Source: Aromatoleum toluclasticum ATCC 700605 (lineage in GTDB: Bacteria; Pseudomonadota; Gammaproteobacteria; Burkholderiales; Rhodocyclaceae). From it: 64,000 nucleotides of DNA. Made by a program: the position numbers and the translations under genes. Positions 45,229 to 54,342 of this stretch are shown here, in pieces (positions within the stretch are counted from its first letter, which is position 1; each line of letters starts with the position of its first letter). Below the pieces are notes generated by a model, which was not told the origin of the DNA, did no database searches, and saw only the letters and a program-made list of their open reading frames with translations. The DNA lies in NCBI RefSeq assembly GCF_000378245.1, contig NZ_KB899497.1, forward strand, positions 62,001-126,000, read 5' to 3'.

Positions 45229-45882
45229 TTAGCCCTTGGTCGCGAGTCCTGCCGTGACGGCGTCGCTCGCGGGCAGCGGGCGCACGCTGCGGCAGTCGGT
45301 CGCGCGGATCTGCTGCAGCATGTAGTCGGCGGTCAGACCGGGCAGCATCGCGCGCAGGTAGCGGGCGAGGTTGAGCATCTGGCGGTTGTCGAGTTCGGTG
45401 TCGCAGTTCGCGCGGCCGAAGTCCTCGTCGGGCGGAATCTGCGAGAAGCCGAGCCGCGCATTGGGGGCGATCTCGCGTCGGGTGCCCGCGGCAAAGACGA
45501 GCAGGCACAGCGTGTGGCAGGTGCTGCCGGAGGCGATGCGGGTGTCGAAACCACGGTTGCGCAGCATCGAGCCGACGGTGATCGCGGCGCCGACGCTGCC
45601 GTCGGCAAGATCGAGGACCACGGTCTTGCCCTGGCACGAGCGCTTCGCGAGCGCGTCGCTGGCAAGCCGCAGCGAGGACACGGCGGCGGGTGTGAGTGCG
45701 CCGCGCAGCGCGAGTTCGCAGTCCGTGCCGCGTTGCGCGGTCGCGACGTCGCCGCCCTGGTAGGTGAAATGATCCGCCTTCGCATCCGCCTTCGGTTCCA
45801 CGGTCGGGGCAACGCCACAGGCCGCGACGACCAGTCCGGTCGCGGCGGCGGCAAGGAGATGCCGGGGGAAGCGGACGTGCAT
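45229..45882 (-). CDS. Putative lipoprotein with ClpP/crotonase-like fold (COG3904-like)
   Basis: A 217-residue protein with a lipoprotein signal: basic MHVRFPRH, a hydrophobic stretch and lipobox LVVAAC, so the mature protein starts at about Cys22. The core resembles a ClpP-like periplasmic family: VVLDLADGSVGAAITVGSML, then RNRGFDTRIASGSTCHTLCL and AAGTRREIAPNARLGFSQI. No complete Ser-His-Asp set is obvious, so protease activity is uncertain. It is just upstream of the acyl-ligase fusion on the same strand (59-base gap) and may act in the same envelope lipid process. Confidence 0.7.
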   Translation of the reverse strand: MHVRFPRHLLAAAATGLVVAACGVAPTVEPKADAKADHFTYQGGDVATAQRGTDCELALRGALTPAAVSSLRLASDALAKRSCQGKTVVLDLADGSVGAAITVGSMLRNRGFDTRIASGSTCHTLCLLVFAAGTRREIAPNARLGFSQIPPDEDFGRANCDTELDNRQMLNLARYLRAMLPGLTADYMLQQIRATDCRSVRPLPASDAVTAGLATKG

Positions 45883-46301
45883 GAGGGCTCTCTCCTGGTG
45901 GTCTGCGGCAAGTTGACGTGGTGTCGGGTCGAGTGCCGAACGCCGGCTCCCGCCTTGAGGGGGAGGAACGACGTGTCCGGGCAGACTTCATGTACCGGAT
46001 TGCCGGCTTACAAAAATATCATAGCAGGGGCGCCCGCCCGAAGTGGTGCGGCGCATGCTGTTCTCGCGTTTCGAGCTGAATGTCGACGCCGATGACGGCG
46101 TCCGGCTTGCGCAATGTGTGGTCGATGTGTGAGCCATGCGGGCCGCTATTGGCTATGCTGAGCATGACAGGAGCACGCGGTGAAGGGGCGCGCTTCGGTC
46201 CGGCCCGTGCGATCGGTACATGAGGGCGGCCGGCGAGGCGATGAGCCGCCAGTGTGCATCAAGGGCTGAACAGAAATCCGCAGAGAACGGGGGAGGGAGT
46301 G
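45883..46301. other. 419-base divergent intergenic region
   Basis: No gene is supported here. On the minus strand an extended -10 box (TGCTATGAT, 46026-46018) sits in a small AT-rich patch about 140 bases before the lipoprotein start and may be its promoter. No convincing promoter for the acs operon was found; ATGCTGAGCAT near 46155 is a short palindrome of unknown meaning. Confidence 0.35.
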
Positions 46302-48064
<1,763 letters not shown>

Positions 48065-48068
<4 letters not shown>

Positions 48069-49075
48069 ACGAGACGGGCGACATGACGGAGGCCGTGACA
48101 GGGATGCCCGAGCGCCCGTTCGCGCATCGGCTGCTCGCCGACATGCTGCGCATCCGCCGCATGGAGGAGAAATGCGCCGAGCTCTACGGCGCGCAGAAGA
48201 TCCGCGGCTTCCTGCACCTTTACATCGGCGAGGAGGCCTGCGCGACCGGCGCGATGCACGCGCTCGACGCCGGCGACAACGTCGTCGCGACCTACCGCGA
48301 GCATGGCCACGCGCTGCTGCGCGGCGTGCCGATGGACGCGATCATGGCCGAGATGTTCGGCAAGGCGGCCGGCTGCTCGCGCGGGCGCGGCGGCTCGATG
48401 CACCTCTTCGACGCCGCGCGGCGCTTCTACGGCGGCAACGCCATCGTCGGCGGCGGCCTGCCGCTGGCGGTGGGGCTCGCGCTCGCGGACCGCATGCAGG
48501 GCATACGCCGCGTGACGGCGTGCTTCTTCGGCGAGGGAGCGGTGGCGGAGGGTGCGTTCCACGAAGGCATGAACCTTGCCGCGCTGTGGCGGCTGCCGGT
48601 GCTGTTCCTGTGCGAGAACAACCTGTACGCGATGGGCACCGCGCTGGACCGTTCGGAATCCCAGACCGAGCTGTGCGTGAAGGCTGCGAGCTACAAAGTG
48701 CCGACGCTGAAGGTGGACGGCATGGACGTGCGGGCGGTGCATGAGGCGACGTGTCGCGCCGCACAGCAGGTGCGCGAGGAGGGCGGCCCCTTCTTCGTCG
48801 AATTCCGCACCTTCCGTTTCCGCGCGCACTCGATGTTCGACCCCGAGCTGTACCGCGACAAGGCCGAGGTCGAGGAGTGGAAGAAGCGCGGGCCGATCCA
48901 CAGTTTCTCCGCGCAACTGAAGGCGGCGGGCGAGCTGAGCGAGGATGGCTTCCTCGACCTTGACGCGGCGGCCGAGGCCGAGGTTGCCGCTGCGGTCGCG
49001 TTCGCCGAGGCCGCAGCGTGGGAGCCGGTCGAGGACCTGCTGCGGGACGTCACGACACCGGGAGGGCGGTCATGA
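48065..49075 (+). CDS. 2-oxoacid dehydrogenase E1 alpha subunit
   Basis: A 336-residue thiamine-dependent subunit of the pyruvate/acetoin dehydrogenase type. Landmarks are [48 protein letters not shown], the thiamine/Mg loop starting [20 protein letters not shown] and ending CENN (GEG in place of the usual GDG), and [15 protein letters not shown], the phosphorylation-loop region of E1 alpha. It is translationally coupled to both neighbours by ATGA overlaps. The true substrate (pyruvate, acetoin or another 2-oxoacid) is not fixed by the sequence; a complete AceE system exists elsewhere in the window. Confidence 0.92.
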
Positions 49076-50055
49076 GGGTCAGCTACCGCGAGGCGATGCG
49101 CCAGGCGCTGCACGATGCGCTCGTCAGCGATCCGCGTGTCTTCCTGATGGGCGAAGACGTGGGCCGCTACGGCGGCACCTATGCGGTGTCGAAAGGCTTC
49201 TATGACGAATTCGGTCCCGAGCGCATCCGCGACACGCCGCTCTCCGAACTCGGTTTCGTCGGCGCCGGCATCGGCGCGGCGCTGGGCGGCATGCGGCCCA
49301 TCGTCGAGGTCATGACGGTGAATTTCAGCCTGCTCGCGCTCGACCAGATCGTGAACAGCGCCGCGTTGCTGCGCCACATGTCGGGCGGGCAGGTGTCGGT
49401 GCCGTTGGTGATCCGCATGGCCACCGGCGCCGGGCGCCAGCTCGCGGCCCAGCACTCGCACAGCCTGGAAAACTGGTACGCGCACATTCCCGGCATCCGC
49501 GTGCTCGCCCCGGCGACCATCGCCGACGCCCGCGGCATGCTTGCGCCGGCGCTCGCCGACCCGGACCCGGTCGTGATCTTCGAGCACGCCCAGCTCTACA
49601 ACACGGAAGACGAACTGCGAGATGAGCCAAATGAGGACTGGCGGTGCGACATCGAGCGCGCGGCGATTCGCCGCCCCGGCAGCCGGCTCACCGTGATCAC
49701 CTACGGCGGCAGCCTGCCGAAGGCGCTGGAGGCCGCGGACGAACTGGCGCGCGACGGCATCGACGTCGAGGTGCTCGACCTGCGCGTGCTGCGTCCGCTG
49801 GATACGGAGACCATCGCCGAGTCGGTGAGCCGCACGCACCGCGCGGTGATCGTCGATGAAGGCTGGCGCAGCGGCAGCCTCGCCGCCGAGGTGATGGCGC
49901 GCATCGTCGAGCGCTGCTTCTACGATCTCGACGCGCCGCCGGTGCGTGTGTGCAGCGAGGAAGTGCCGATCCCCTACGCCAAGCACATGGAGGACGCCGC
50001 GCTGCCGCAGGCGGCCAAGATCGTCGCTGCGGTCAGGGAGGTACTGAATGTTTGA
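49072..50055 (+). CDS. 2-oxoacid dehydrogenase E1 beta subunit
   Basis: A 327-residue partner of E1 alpha. [60 protein letters not shown] and [16 protein letters not shown] follow the transketolase pyrimidine and C-terminal domains of E1 beta proteins. ATG 49072 overlaps the alpha stop; the 3' end overlaps E2 by eight bases. Confidence 0.94.
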   Translation: MRVSYREAMRQALHDALVSDPRVFLMGEDVGRYGGTYAVSKGFYDEFGPERIRDTPLSELGFVGAGIGAALGGMRPIVEVMTVNFSLLALDQIVNSAALLRHMSGGQVSVPLVIRMATGAGRQLAAQHSHSLENWYAHIPGIRVLAPATIADARGMLAPALADPDPVVIFEHAQLYNTEDELRDEPNEDWRCDIERAAIRRPGSRLTVITYGGSLPKALEAADELARDGIDVEVLDLRVLRPLDTETIAESVSRTHRAVIVDEGWRSGSLAAEVMARIVERCFYDLDAPPVRVCSEEVPIPYAKHMEDAALPQAAKIVAAVREVLNV

Positions 50056-51217
50056 CTTCACGCTGCCCTCCCTCGGCGCCGACATGGACGAGGGCAAGCT
50101 CATCGAATGGAAGGTGAAGCCCGGCGACACCGTGCGCAAGGGCCAGGTCGTCGCGATCGTCGACACCTCGAAGGCGGCGGTCGATGTGGAGATCTGGCAG
50201 GACGGCGTCGTGCATGAGCTGCTGGTCGAACCGGGGGAGCGGATTCCCGTCGGCACGGTGCTGGCGACGTTGCTCGAGCCAGGCGAAAAGCCGCCACCGG
50301 AGGGCGCCGCGAGTGCCGGCGAACGGGCCGGAAAGCTCACGCCTGCTGCCGCCCCCGGCGCCTCGGAGGCCGCACGCCAGCGCATCTCGCCGGCGGCGCG
50401 CAGGCGTGCCGAGGCGCTCGGGGTGGATATCGCGCGACTCATGGGCTCCGGACCGGGCGGTGCCGTGACGCTTGCGGATGTCGAGGCCGCCGCGCAGCCC
50501 GGCGCGTCGAAATCCGCCGAAACCGTCCCGGTGGCACATCCCGAGGCCGACAGGAACGCCGAGATGCGCCGCGCGATCGCCGCGGCGATGAGCCGTTCGA
50601 AGCGCGAGATCCCGCATTACTACCTCGTCGAAACGATCCCGATGGCGCGCGCGCAGCGGTGGCTTGCGCAGGTGAACGAGGGGCGGCCGATCACCGGGCG
50701 CCTGCTGATGGCGGTGCTGCAGCTCAAGGCGGTTGCGGCTGCGCTCGCGCAGTATCCGGAGATGAACGGCTTCTTCCGCGACGGCCGTTTCGAGTCGGTG
50801 CCGGCCGCGCACATCGGCGTCGCGATCTCGCTGCGCCAGGGCGGGCTTATCGCGCCTGCGCTGCATGATGTCGGCAGCAAACCGCTCGACCAGTTGATGC
50901 GCGAGCTCGCCGATCTCGTGAAGCGCACGCGTGCCGGCTCGCTACGCAGCTCGGAGATGTCCGATCCGACGATCACCGTGACCAACCTCGGCGAGCAGGG
51001 CGTCGAATCCGTGATGGGCGTGATCTACCCGCCACAGGTCGCGCTCGTCGGCTTCGGCCGCATCATGGAGCGGCCGTGGGTGGAGGACGGCACGCTGGTT
51101 GTGACGCCGACGGTCGTCGCGAGCCTCGCGGCGGACCACCGCGTGTCGGATGGACATCGTGGCGCGCTGTTCCTCGCCGAGCTGCGGGAGTGCCTGCAGC
51201 GGCCGGAGGAGCTGTGA
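50048..51217 (+). CDS. 2-oxoacid dehydrogenase E2, dihydrolipoyl acyltransferase
   Basis: A 389-residue E2 with a single lipoyl domain (1-75; acceptor K42 in [11 protein letters not shown], rather than the usual DKA). A linker and a peripheral subunit-binding domain follow (about 115-155, [20 protein letters not shown]). The acyltransferase core ends in [14 protein letters not shown], keeping the His and Asp of the HxxxDG site. The size and SKA motif resemble E2 subunits of acetoin/pyruvate complexes. No dihydrolipoyl dehydrogenase is encoded in this operon, so it may use LpdA from the aceE operon. Confidence 0.92.
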   Translation: MFDFTLPSLGADMDEGKLIEWKVKPGDTVRKGQVVAIVDTSKAAVDVEIWQDGVVHELLVEPGERIPVGTVLATLLEPGEKPPPEGAASAGERAGKLTPAAAPGASEAARQRISPAARRRAEALGVDIARLMGSGPGGAVTLADVEAAAQPGASKSAETVPVAHPEADRNAEMRRAIAAAMSRSKREIPHYYLVETIPMARAQRWLAQVNEGRPITGRLLMAVLQLKAVAAALAQYPEMNGFFRDGRFESVPAAHIGVAISLRQGGLIAPALHDVGSKPLDQLMRELADLVKRTRAGSLRSSEMSDPTITVTNLGEQGVESVMGVIYPPQVALVGFGRIMERPWVEDGTLVVTPTVVASLAADHRVSDGHRGALFLAELRECLQRPEEL

Positions 51218-51253
51218 TGGGGAAGGGCGACAGGGACAAACAAGGGGAAGGCG

Positions 51254-51505
51254 ATGTCCGAGAAATATCCTGAGCTGCGGGCGAACGTGATCGCGATCCT
51301 GCGCGGCATCGCGCCCGAGGTCGAGGCGGACGACTTGCGCGACGACCGCCCACTGCGCCAGCAGGTCGACCTCGATTCGATGGACTGGCTCAACTTCCTG
51401 ATCGGGATCAGCGAGCAGCTGAAGGTGAGCATCCCCGAGGCGGACTATGGCCGCCTCGTGACGCTGGGGAACCTGCTCGACTACCTGCGCGCGAAGCTCG
51501 GCTAG
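51254..51505 (+). CDS. Free-standing acyl carrier protein
   Basis: An 83-residue protein with four predicted helices and the phosphopantetheine site VDLDSMDWLNFLIGISEQL, Ser42. It is acidic and lacks other domains, so it is a discrete carrier rather than part of a synthase. ATG 51254 has AAGGGGAAGG upstream, 36 bases after the E2 stop. Its place at the end of an acyl-CoA synthetase/E1/E2 operon is unusual; it may receive an acyl group made by the complex. It is different from AcpP of fatty acid synthesis (DSLD motif). Confidence 0.88.
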   Translation: MSEKYPELRANVIAILRGIAPEVEADDLRDDRPLRQQVDLDSMDWLNFLIGISEQLKVSIPEADYGRLVTLGNLLDYLRAKLG

Positions 51506-51518
51506 CGCCGCCAGGTGT

Positions 51519-52340
51519 TCAGACGCCCGGCTGCTGCATGATCATCACCTGCGCCGGCATCGGCGCCGGGAAGCCCGCTGCCGCAAGGGTCTCGCGGATC
51601 ACGCGGTTGCCGTCGAAATACACCTGCCAGTAGTGGTCGTTGTGGCAGAAGGGGCGCACCGCGAGCACCGGGCCGACGAGGTTGAACTCGAGGATGTCGA
51701 CCTCCGGTGCGGGATCGGCGAGCACGTTCGGTACGGCGAGGAGTTTTTCGCGCAGCAGCTGCATCGCCGTGAGGTGGTCGGCGCTGCTGGCGAGCTGGCA
51801 CTTCAGTTCAACGCGGCGGTAGGGGTTGGCGGTGAAGTTCTGGATCGTGTCGCCGAACACCTTGCCGTTGCCGATCAGGGTCATGACGTTGTCGGGGGTG
51901 TTGATCGCGGTCGCGAACAGGCCGATTTCCTTCACGGTGCCGACGACGCCGCCCGCGCTGATGAAGTCGCCGACCTTGAACGGGCGCAGCACCACGACGA
52001 AGATGCCCGCGGCGAGGTTGCCGAGCAGGCCGCCCCAGGCGGCGCCGATGGCGACGCCGATACCGGCGACCAGGGCGGCGAAGGTGGTGGTCTGCACGCC
52101 GAAGTAGCCGAGGATGGCGACGACCAGGATGATGTTCAGGGTGACCGACAGGAAGCTGCCGACGTAGCGCATCAGCGTCGGGTCGACCTTCTGGCGTTCC
52201 ATCGCCTGCTGCAGCAGGCGTCCGGCGAGTCCGATCAGCCAGCGGCCGACGATCCAGAAGATGATGGCGGCGAGGATCTTCAATCCGACGTCGGCAACAT
52301 ATGTCGCGGCGAGTTGGCGGTAGGTGTCCATCGGTTCCAT
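51519..52340 (-). CDS. MscS-family mechanosensitive channel (small)
   Basis: At 273 residues it is close to E. coli MscS (286). Helices lie at about 20-42, 62-82 and the pore helix TM3, with GVAIGAAWGGLLGNLAAGIF giving the Gly-Ala knob pattern. The beta domain follows (LRPFKVGDFISAGGVVGTV, NVMTLIGNGKVFGDTIQNFT). It ends VMIMQQPGV. ATG 52340 has GGAG upstream; MDTYRQ four codons in is a possible alternative. Convergent with the ACP gene (13-base gap). It should open in response to membrane tension and release small solutes. Confidence 0.95.
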   Translation of the reverse strand: MEPMDTYRQLAATYVADVGLKILAAIIFWIVGRWLIGLAGRLLQQAMERQKVDPTLMRYVGSFLSVTLNIILVVAILGYFGVQTTTFAALVAGIGVAIGAAWGGLLGNLAAGIFVVVLRPFKVGDFISAGGVVGTVKEIGLFATAINTPDNVMTLIGNGKVFGDTIQNFTANPYRRVELKCQLASSADHLTAMQLLREKLLAVPNVLADPAPEVDILEFNLVGPVLAVRPFCHNDHYWQVYFDGNRVIRETLAAAGFPAPMPAQVMIMQQPGV

Positions 52341-52654
52341 GGCAATGCTCCAGGTCGGGTGATGGGATGCGGAGTCGAGTGTGGGAAGGCCGGTGACGTC
52401 AGGCGCGTCATGCGATAAGGCTAGACCGTAAATATTGCAAATGCACGGTAATCGGTCATGAACCTTTTGTCTGCTGCGGATGCGACAGCGTCATGGGACG
52501 GGTGCATGGTCGGCCATGCGTTGCGGCGCACGCGGGCGGGAAGCGCGCGCGGAGCGTAGACATGACTCCGGCCCGGGCCGGGCGATTGCTCACCCGGGCC
52601 GGGCCGGCGTTGTGTGGGAAGTCTTCGTGGGGGGAAGTCTTCGCGGAGAAAACC
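52341..52654. other. 314-base intergenic region upstream of mscS
   Basis: No gene is supported. The part near 52420-52470 is AT-rich and should hold the minus-strand mscS promoter (TTGCAA near 52438 is a possible -35), without a clear -10. The part at 52568-52604 is extremely GC-rich and carries the repeats described separately. Confidence 0.4.
52568..52604 (-). repeat. GC-only repeat pair/hairpin after the hsp20 genes
   Basis: CCCGGGCCGGGC occurs twice as a direct repeat (52572-52583 and 52593-52604), and CCGGCCCGGG (52568-52577) pairs with CCCGGGCCGG (52593-52602). A hairpin with a 15-base loop can form about 50 bases after the hsp20 stop. There is no T-run; it may be a rho-independent-like block or simply mRNA protection. 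Confidence 0.4.
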
Positions 52655-53035
52655 TTACATCACTGCGATTTCGATCCTGCGCGGCTGCGCGTGGTCGGCC
52701 TTCGGGATACGCAGCTTCAGCGCGCCCTGGTTGAACTCGGCCGAGACCTTGTTCGCGTCGAGTTCCTTCGACAGCGTGAACATGCGGCGGTAGCGCGGCA
52801 GGCTCACTTCGGCGTGGGACGACTCCATGCCCTCGGGCGCTTCGAGGCTGACCTCGCCCTCGATCGTCAGCGTGTCGCCTTCGACCAGCAGGTTCAGCTT
52901 GTCCTTCGGCACGCCCGGCAGGTCGGCATACAGCGTGATCCCGCCGGCATCCTCGATGACGTCGACGGGGGGCAGCAGCGCCATGTCGCTGGCGGCGGTG
53001 TCGGGTTTGCGGGTGACGTTGGTGTTGTCGTTCAT
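52655..53035 (-). CDS. Small heat shock protein (Hsp20 family)
   Basis: 126 residues from ATG 53035 (MNDNTNVTRKP; GAGGAA upstream). The alpha-crystallin domain covers about 35-125: PPVDVIEDAGGITLYADLPG, LEAPEGMESSHAEVSLPRYR, FNQGALKLRIPKAD with the beta-8/9 GxLxLxIP motif. This variant with a Pro-rich start and no long N-terminal arm is common in betaproteobacteria. It follows another Hsp20 gene by 13 bases; paired sHsps can form mixed oligomers that hold unfolded proteins for refolding. Confidence 0.93.
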   Translation of the reverse strand: MNDNTNVTRKPDTAASDMALLPPVDVIEDAGGITLYADLPGVPKDKLNLLVEGDTLTIEGEVSLEAPEGMESSHAEVSLPRYRRMFTLSKELDANKVSAEFNQGALKLRIPKADHAQPRRIEIAVM

Positions 53036-53048
53036 GTCCGGTTCCTCG

Positions 53049-53489
53049 TCATTCGATGCTGATGCGGCGCGGCTGGGCGGCCTGCCGGCGCTGGACGCTG
53101 ACGTGCAGCACGCCATCGCGGTACTTCGCGCTCACGGCGTTGGGGTCGGCGTCGTCGGGCAGGGTCACGACGCGGCGGAAACGTCCGGAGAAGCGCTCCT
53201 CGATATGCACGGTGGCATTGGCTTCCCTGGGTGGCAGAACGCTCGCGCGCTCGCCGGCGATCGTCAGCACGCCTTTTTCGAGCTGCACGGCGATCGTCGC
53301 CGGGTCGATGCCGGGCGCAAAGGCGTAGATCTCGACGGAATGCGGCGTGTTGCCGACGTTCATCGCAGGAAAGCCGCCACGCGCGAGTCCGCGGATGCTG
53401 GGGGAGAACTCGTACGACTGCTGCATCTCGCGCTGCAGACGATCGAGTTCGGACAACAGATCGCGGGGAAACACTGATCGGTAGAACAT
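53049..53489 (-). CDS. Small heat shock protein (Hsp20 family), first gene of pair
   Basis: 146 residues from ATG 53489 (MFYRSVFPRDLLSELDRLQR). A second ATG sits directly before it, but GGAGG is better spaced for 53489. The aromatic N-terminal arm (about 1-45) is longer than in its partner. The alpha-crystallin domain follows (VEIYAFAPGIDPATIAVQLE, HIEERFSGRFRRVVTLPDDA, YRDGVLHVSVQRR). The classic IXI tail is reduced to RRISIE. A sigma-32-like promoter lies about 60 bases upstream, and the second Hsp20 gene is 13 bases downstream. Confidence 0.94.
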   Translation of the reverse strand: MFYRSVFPRDLLSELDRLQREMQQSYEFSPSIRGLARGGFPAMNVGNTPHSVEIYAFAPGIDPATIAVQLEKGVLTIAGERASVLPPREANATVHIEERFSGRFRRVVTLPDDADPNAVSAKYRDGVLHVSVQRRQAAQPRRISIE

Positions 53490-53544
53490 CATGATCCTCC
53501 ATCGGACAGGGACGGGTATCCGCATGCAACACCCATGACTCCCG

Positions 53545-53572
53545 ATATAGAGGCGGTCGGCGGGACTTCAAG
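53545..53572 (-). promoter_or_regulatory. Heat-shock (sigma-32-like) promoter of hsp20 pair
   Basis: On the minus strand a perfect CTTGAA (53572-53567) is followed after 13 bases by CCTCTATAT (53553-53545), resembling the CCCCATNTA -10 of sigma-32. It is about 55 bases before the first Hsp20 start. Confidence 0.6.
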
Positions 53573-53638
53573 TCCACACGCCGATCGCCGGCGCCGAAGG
53601 AGGCGGGGAGCCGCATGGCGGCTCCCGGACGGGGATGC

Positions 53639-54208
53639 TCAGGCGAAGTTGCCGAGCGCCTCCACCGATCCGTCGAGCGCCATCAACAGGGTCTCGACCT
53701 GCAAGCCGGGGTGCTTGTCCTTGATGGCAGCGGCGAGGCGATCCAGATGGTCGCGATGCACGTCGGCTTCGCGCAAGGGATCCGGCGCGAGGTCCTCGCC
53801 GAGGATCGCCTTGTAGGCGCCGCAGTCGCGATGATCCATGACGACGACCTTCTTCACGTCGTGGAGCTGGATCGCGACGGCGAGGTGATCCCAGAAGGTG
53901 CGGTTCCAGGCCGGATACTTGTCGGTCAGCGCACCCAGCGAGGCGCCCGCGAGCACGATGTGGTCGTACTTGTGCGTGAGGCCGCGGCCCGCCATGTATT
54001 GCTCGACGCTGTCCATGAGGCGGAAATCCATGCAGGTGAGCAGCAAGATGTCGGTGTGGCCGCCGGCCCGCGCGGGGCCGCTCGGCGCGGCGGTGCCGAG
54101 CAGGGCGACGCCGGCGGCGAGCGTGGCGCGCGTGAGGAAGTTGCGACGGGCGCCGGAGTGGTTTTCGCCCGGGGCGTGCTTGCAGTTGCAGTGGTGGTGA
54201 GTGTCCAT
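53639..54208 (-). CDS. Tat-exported beta-carbonic-anhydrase-like protein
   Basis: 189 residues from ATG 54208. The N-terminus has a His/Cys cluster (HHHCNCKH, residues 4-11) before a twin-arginine signal: R21-R22-N-F-L-T-R then a hydrophobic stretch ending ARA, so the folded protein should go to the periplasm. The mature part keeps the beta-carbonic-anhydrase zinc set: C59-M-D61-F-R63 and H126-R-D-C129-G. The distance and short length match the smaller, divergent beta-CA-like group; real activity is uncertain. An AT-rich palindrome lies just upstream. It is not in an operon with the Hsp20 genes. Confidence 0.8.
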   Translation of the reverse strand: MDTHHHCNCKHAPGENHSGARRNFLTRATLAAGVALLGTAAPSGPARAGGHTDILLLTCMDFRLMDSVEQYMAGRGLTHKYDHIVLAGASLGALTDKYPAWNRTFWDHLAVAIQLHDVKKVVVMDHRDCGAYKAILGEDLAPDPLREADVHRDHLDRLAAAIKDKHPGLQVETLLMALDGSVEALGNFA

Positions 54209-54283
54209 TGTTCTATGTTCTTTTGATTGGGTTCGGATGGAGGCGGGCGAAATGTTATACCTCTGCAAACTTTGGAGATATGC

Positions 54284-54299
54284 ATTAAATATATTTAAT
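54284..54299. promoter_or_regulatory. AT-only 16-bp palindrome between carbonic-anhydrase-like and CHAT genes
   Basis: ATTAAATATATTTAAT is a perfect palindrome, and ATGC repeats on both sides extend the symmetry. It is 76 bases upstream of the carbonic-anhydrase-like start and 44 bases past the CHAT gene's stop, in a 130-base AT-rich island. It could be an operator or UP-like element. Confidence 0.4.
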
Positions 54300-54342
54300 A
54301 TGCATTGGTCGATATCGCCAGTCCGTTGATGCGAAAGGTTTG

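Noticed and set aside
45170-45991. Extension of the acyl-ligase fusion frame upstream to a 1202-residue protein
   Set aside because: The added part is an Arg/Pro-rich shadow overlapping the lipoprotein gene; the ACP domain begins at the chosen ATG.
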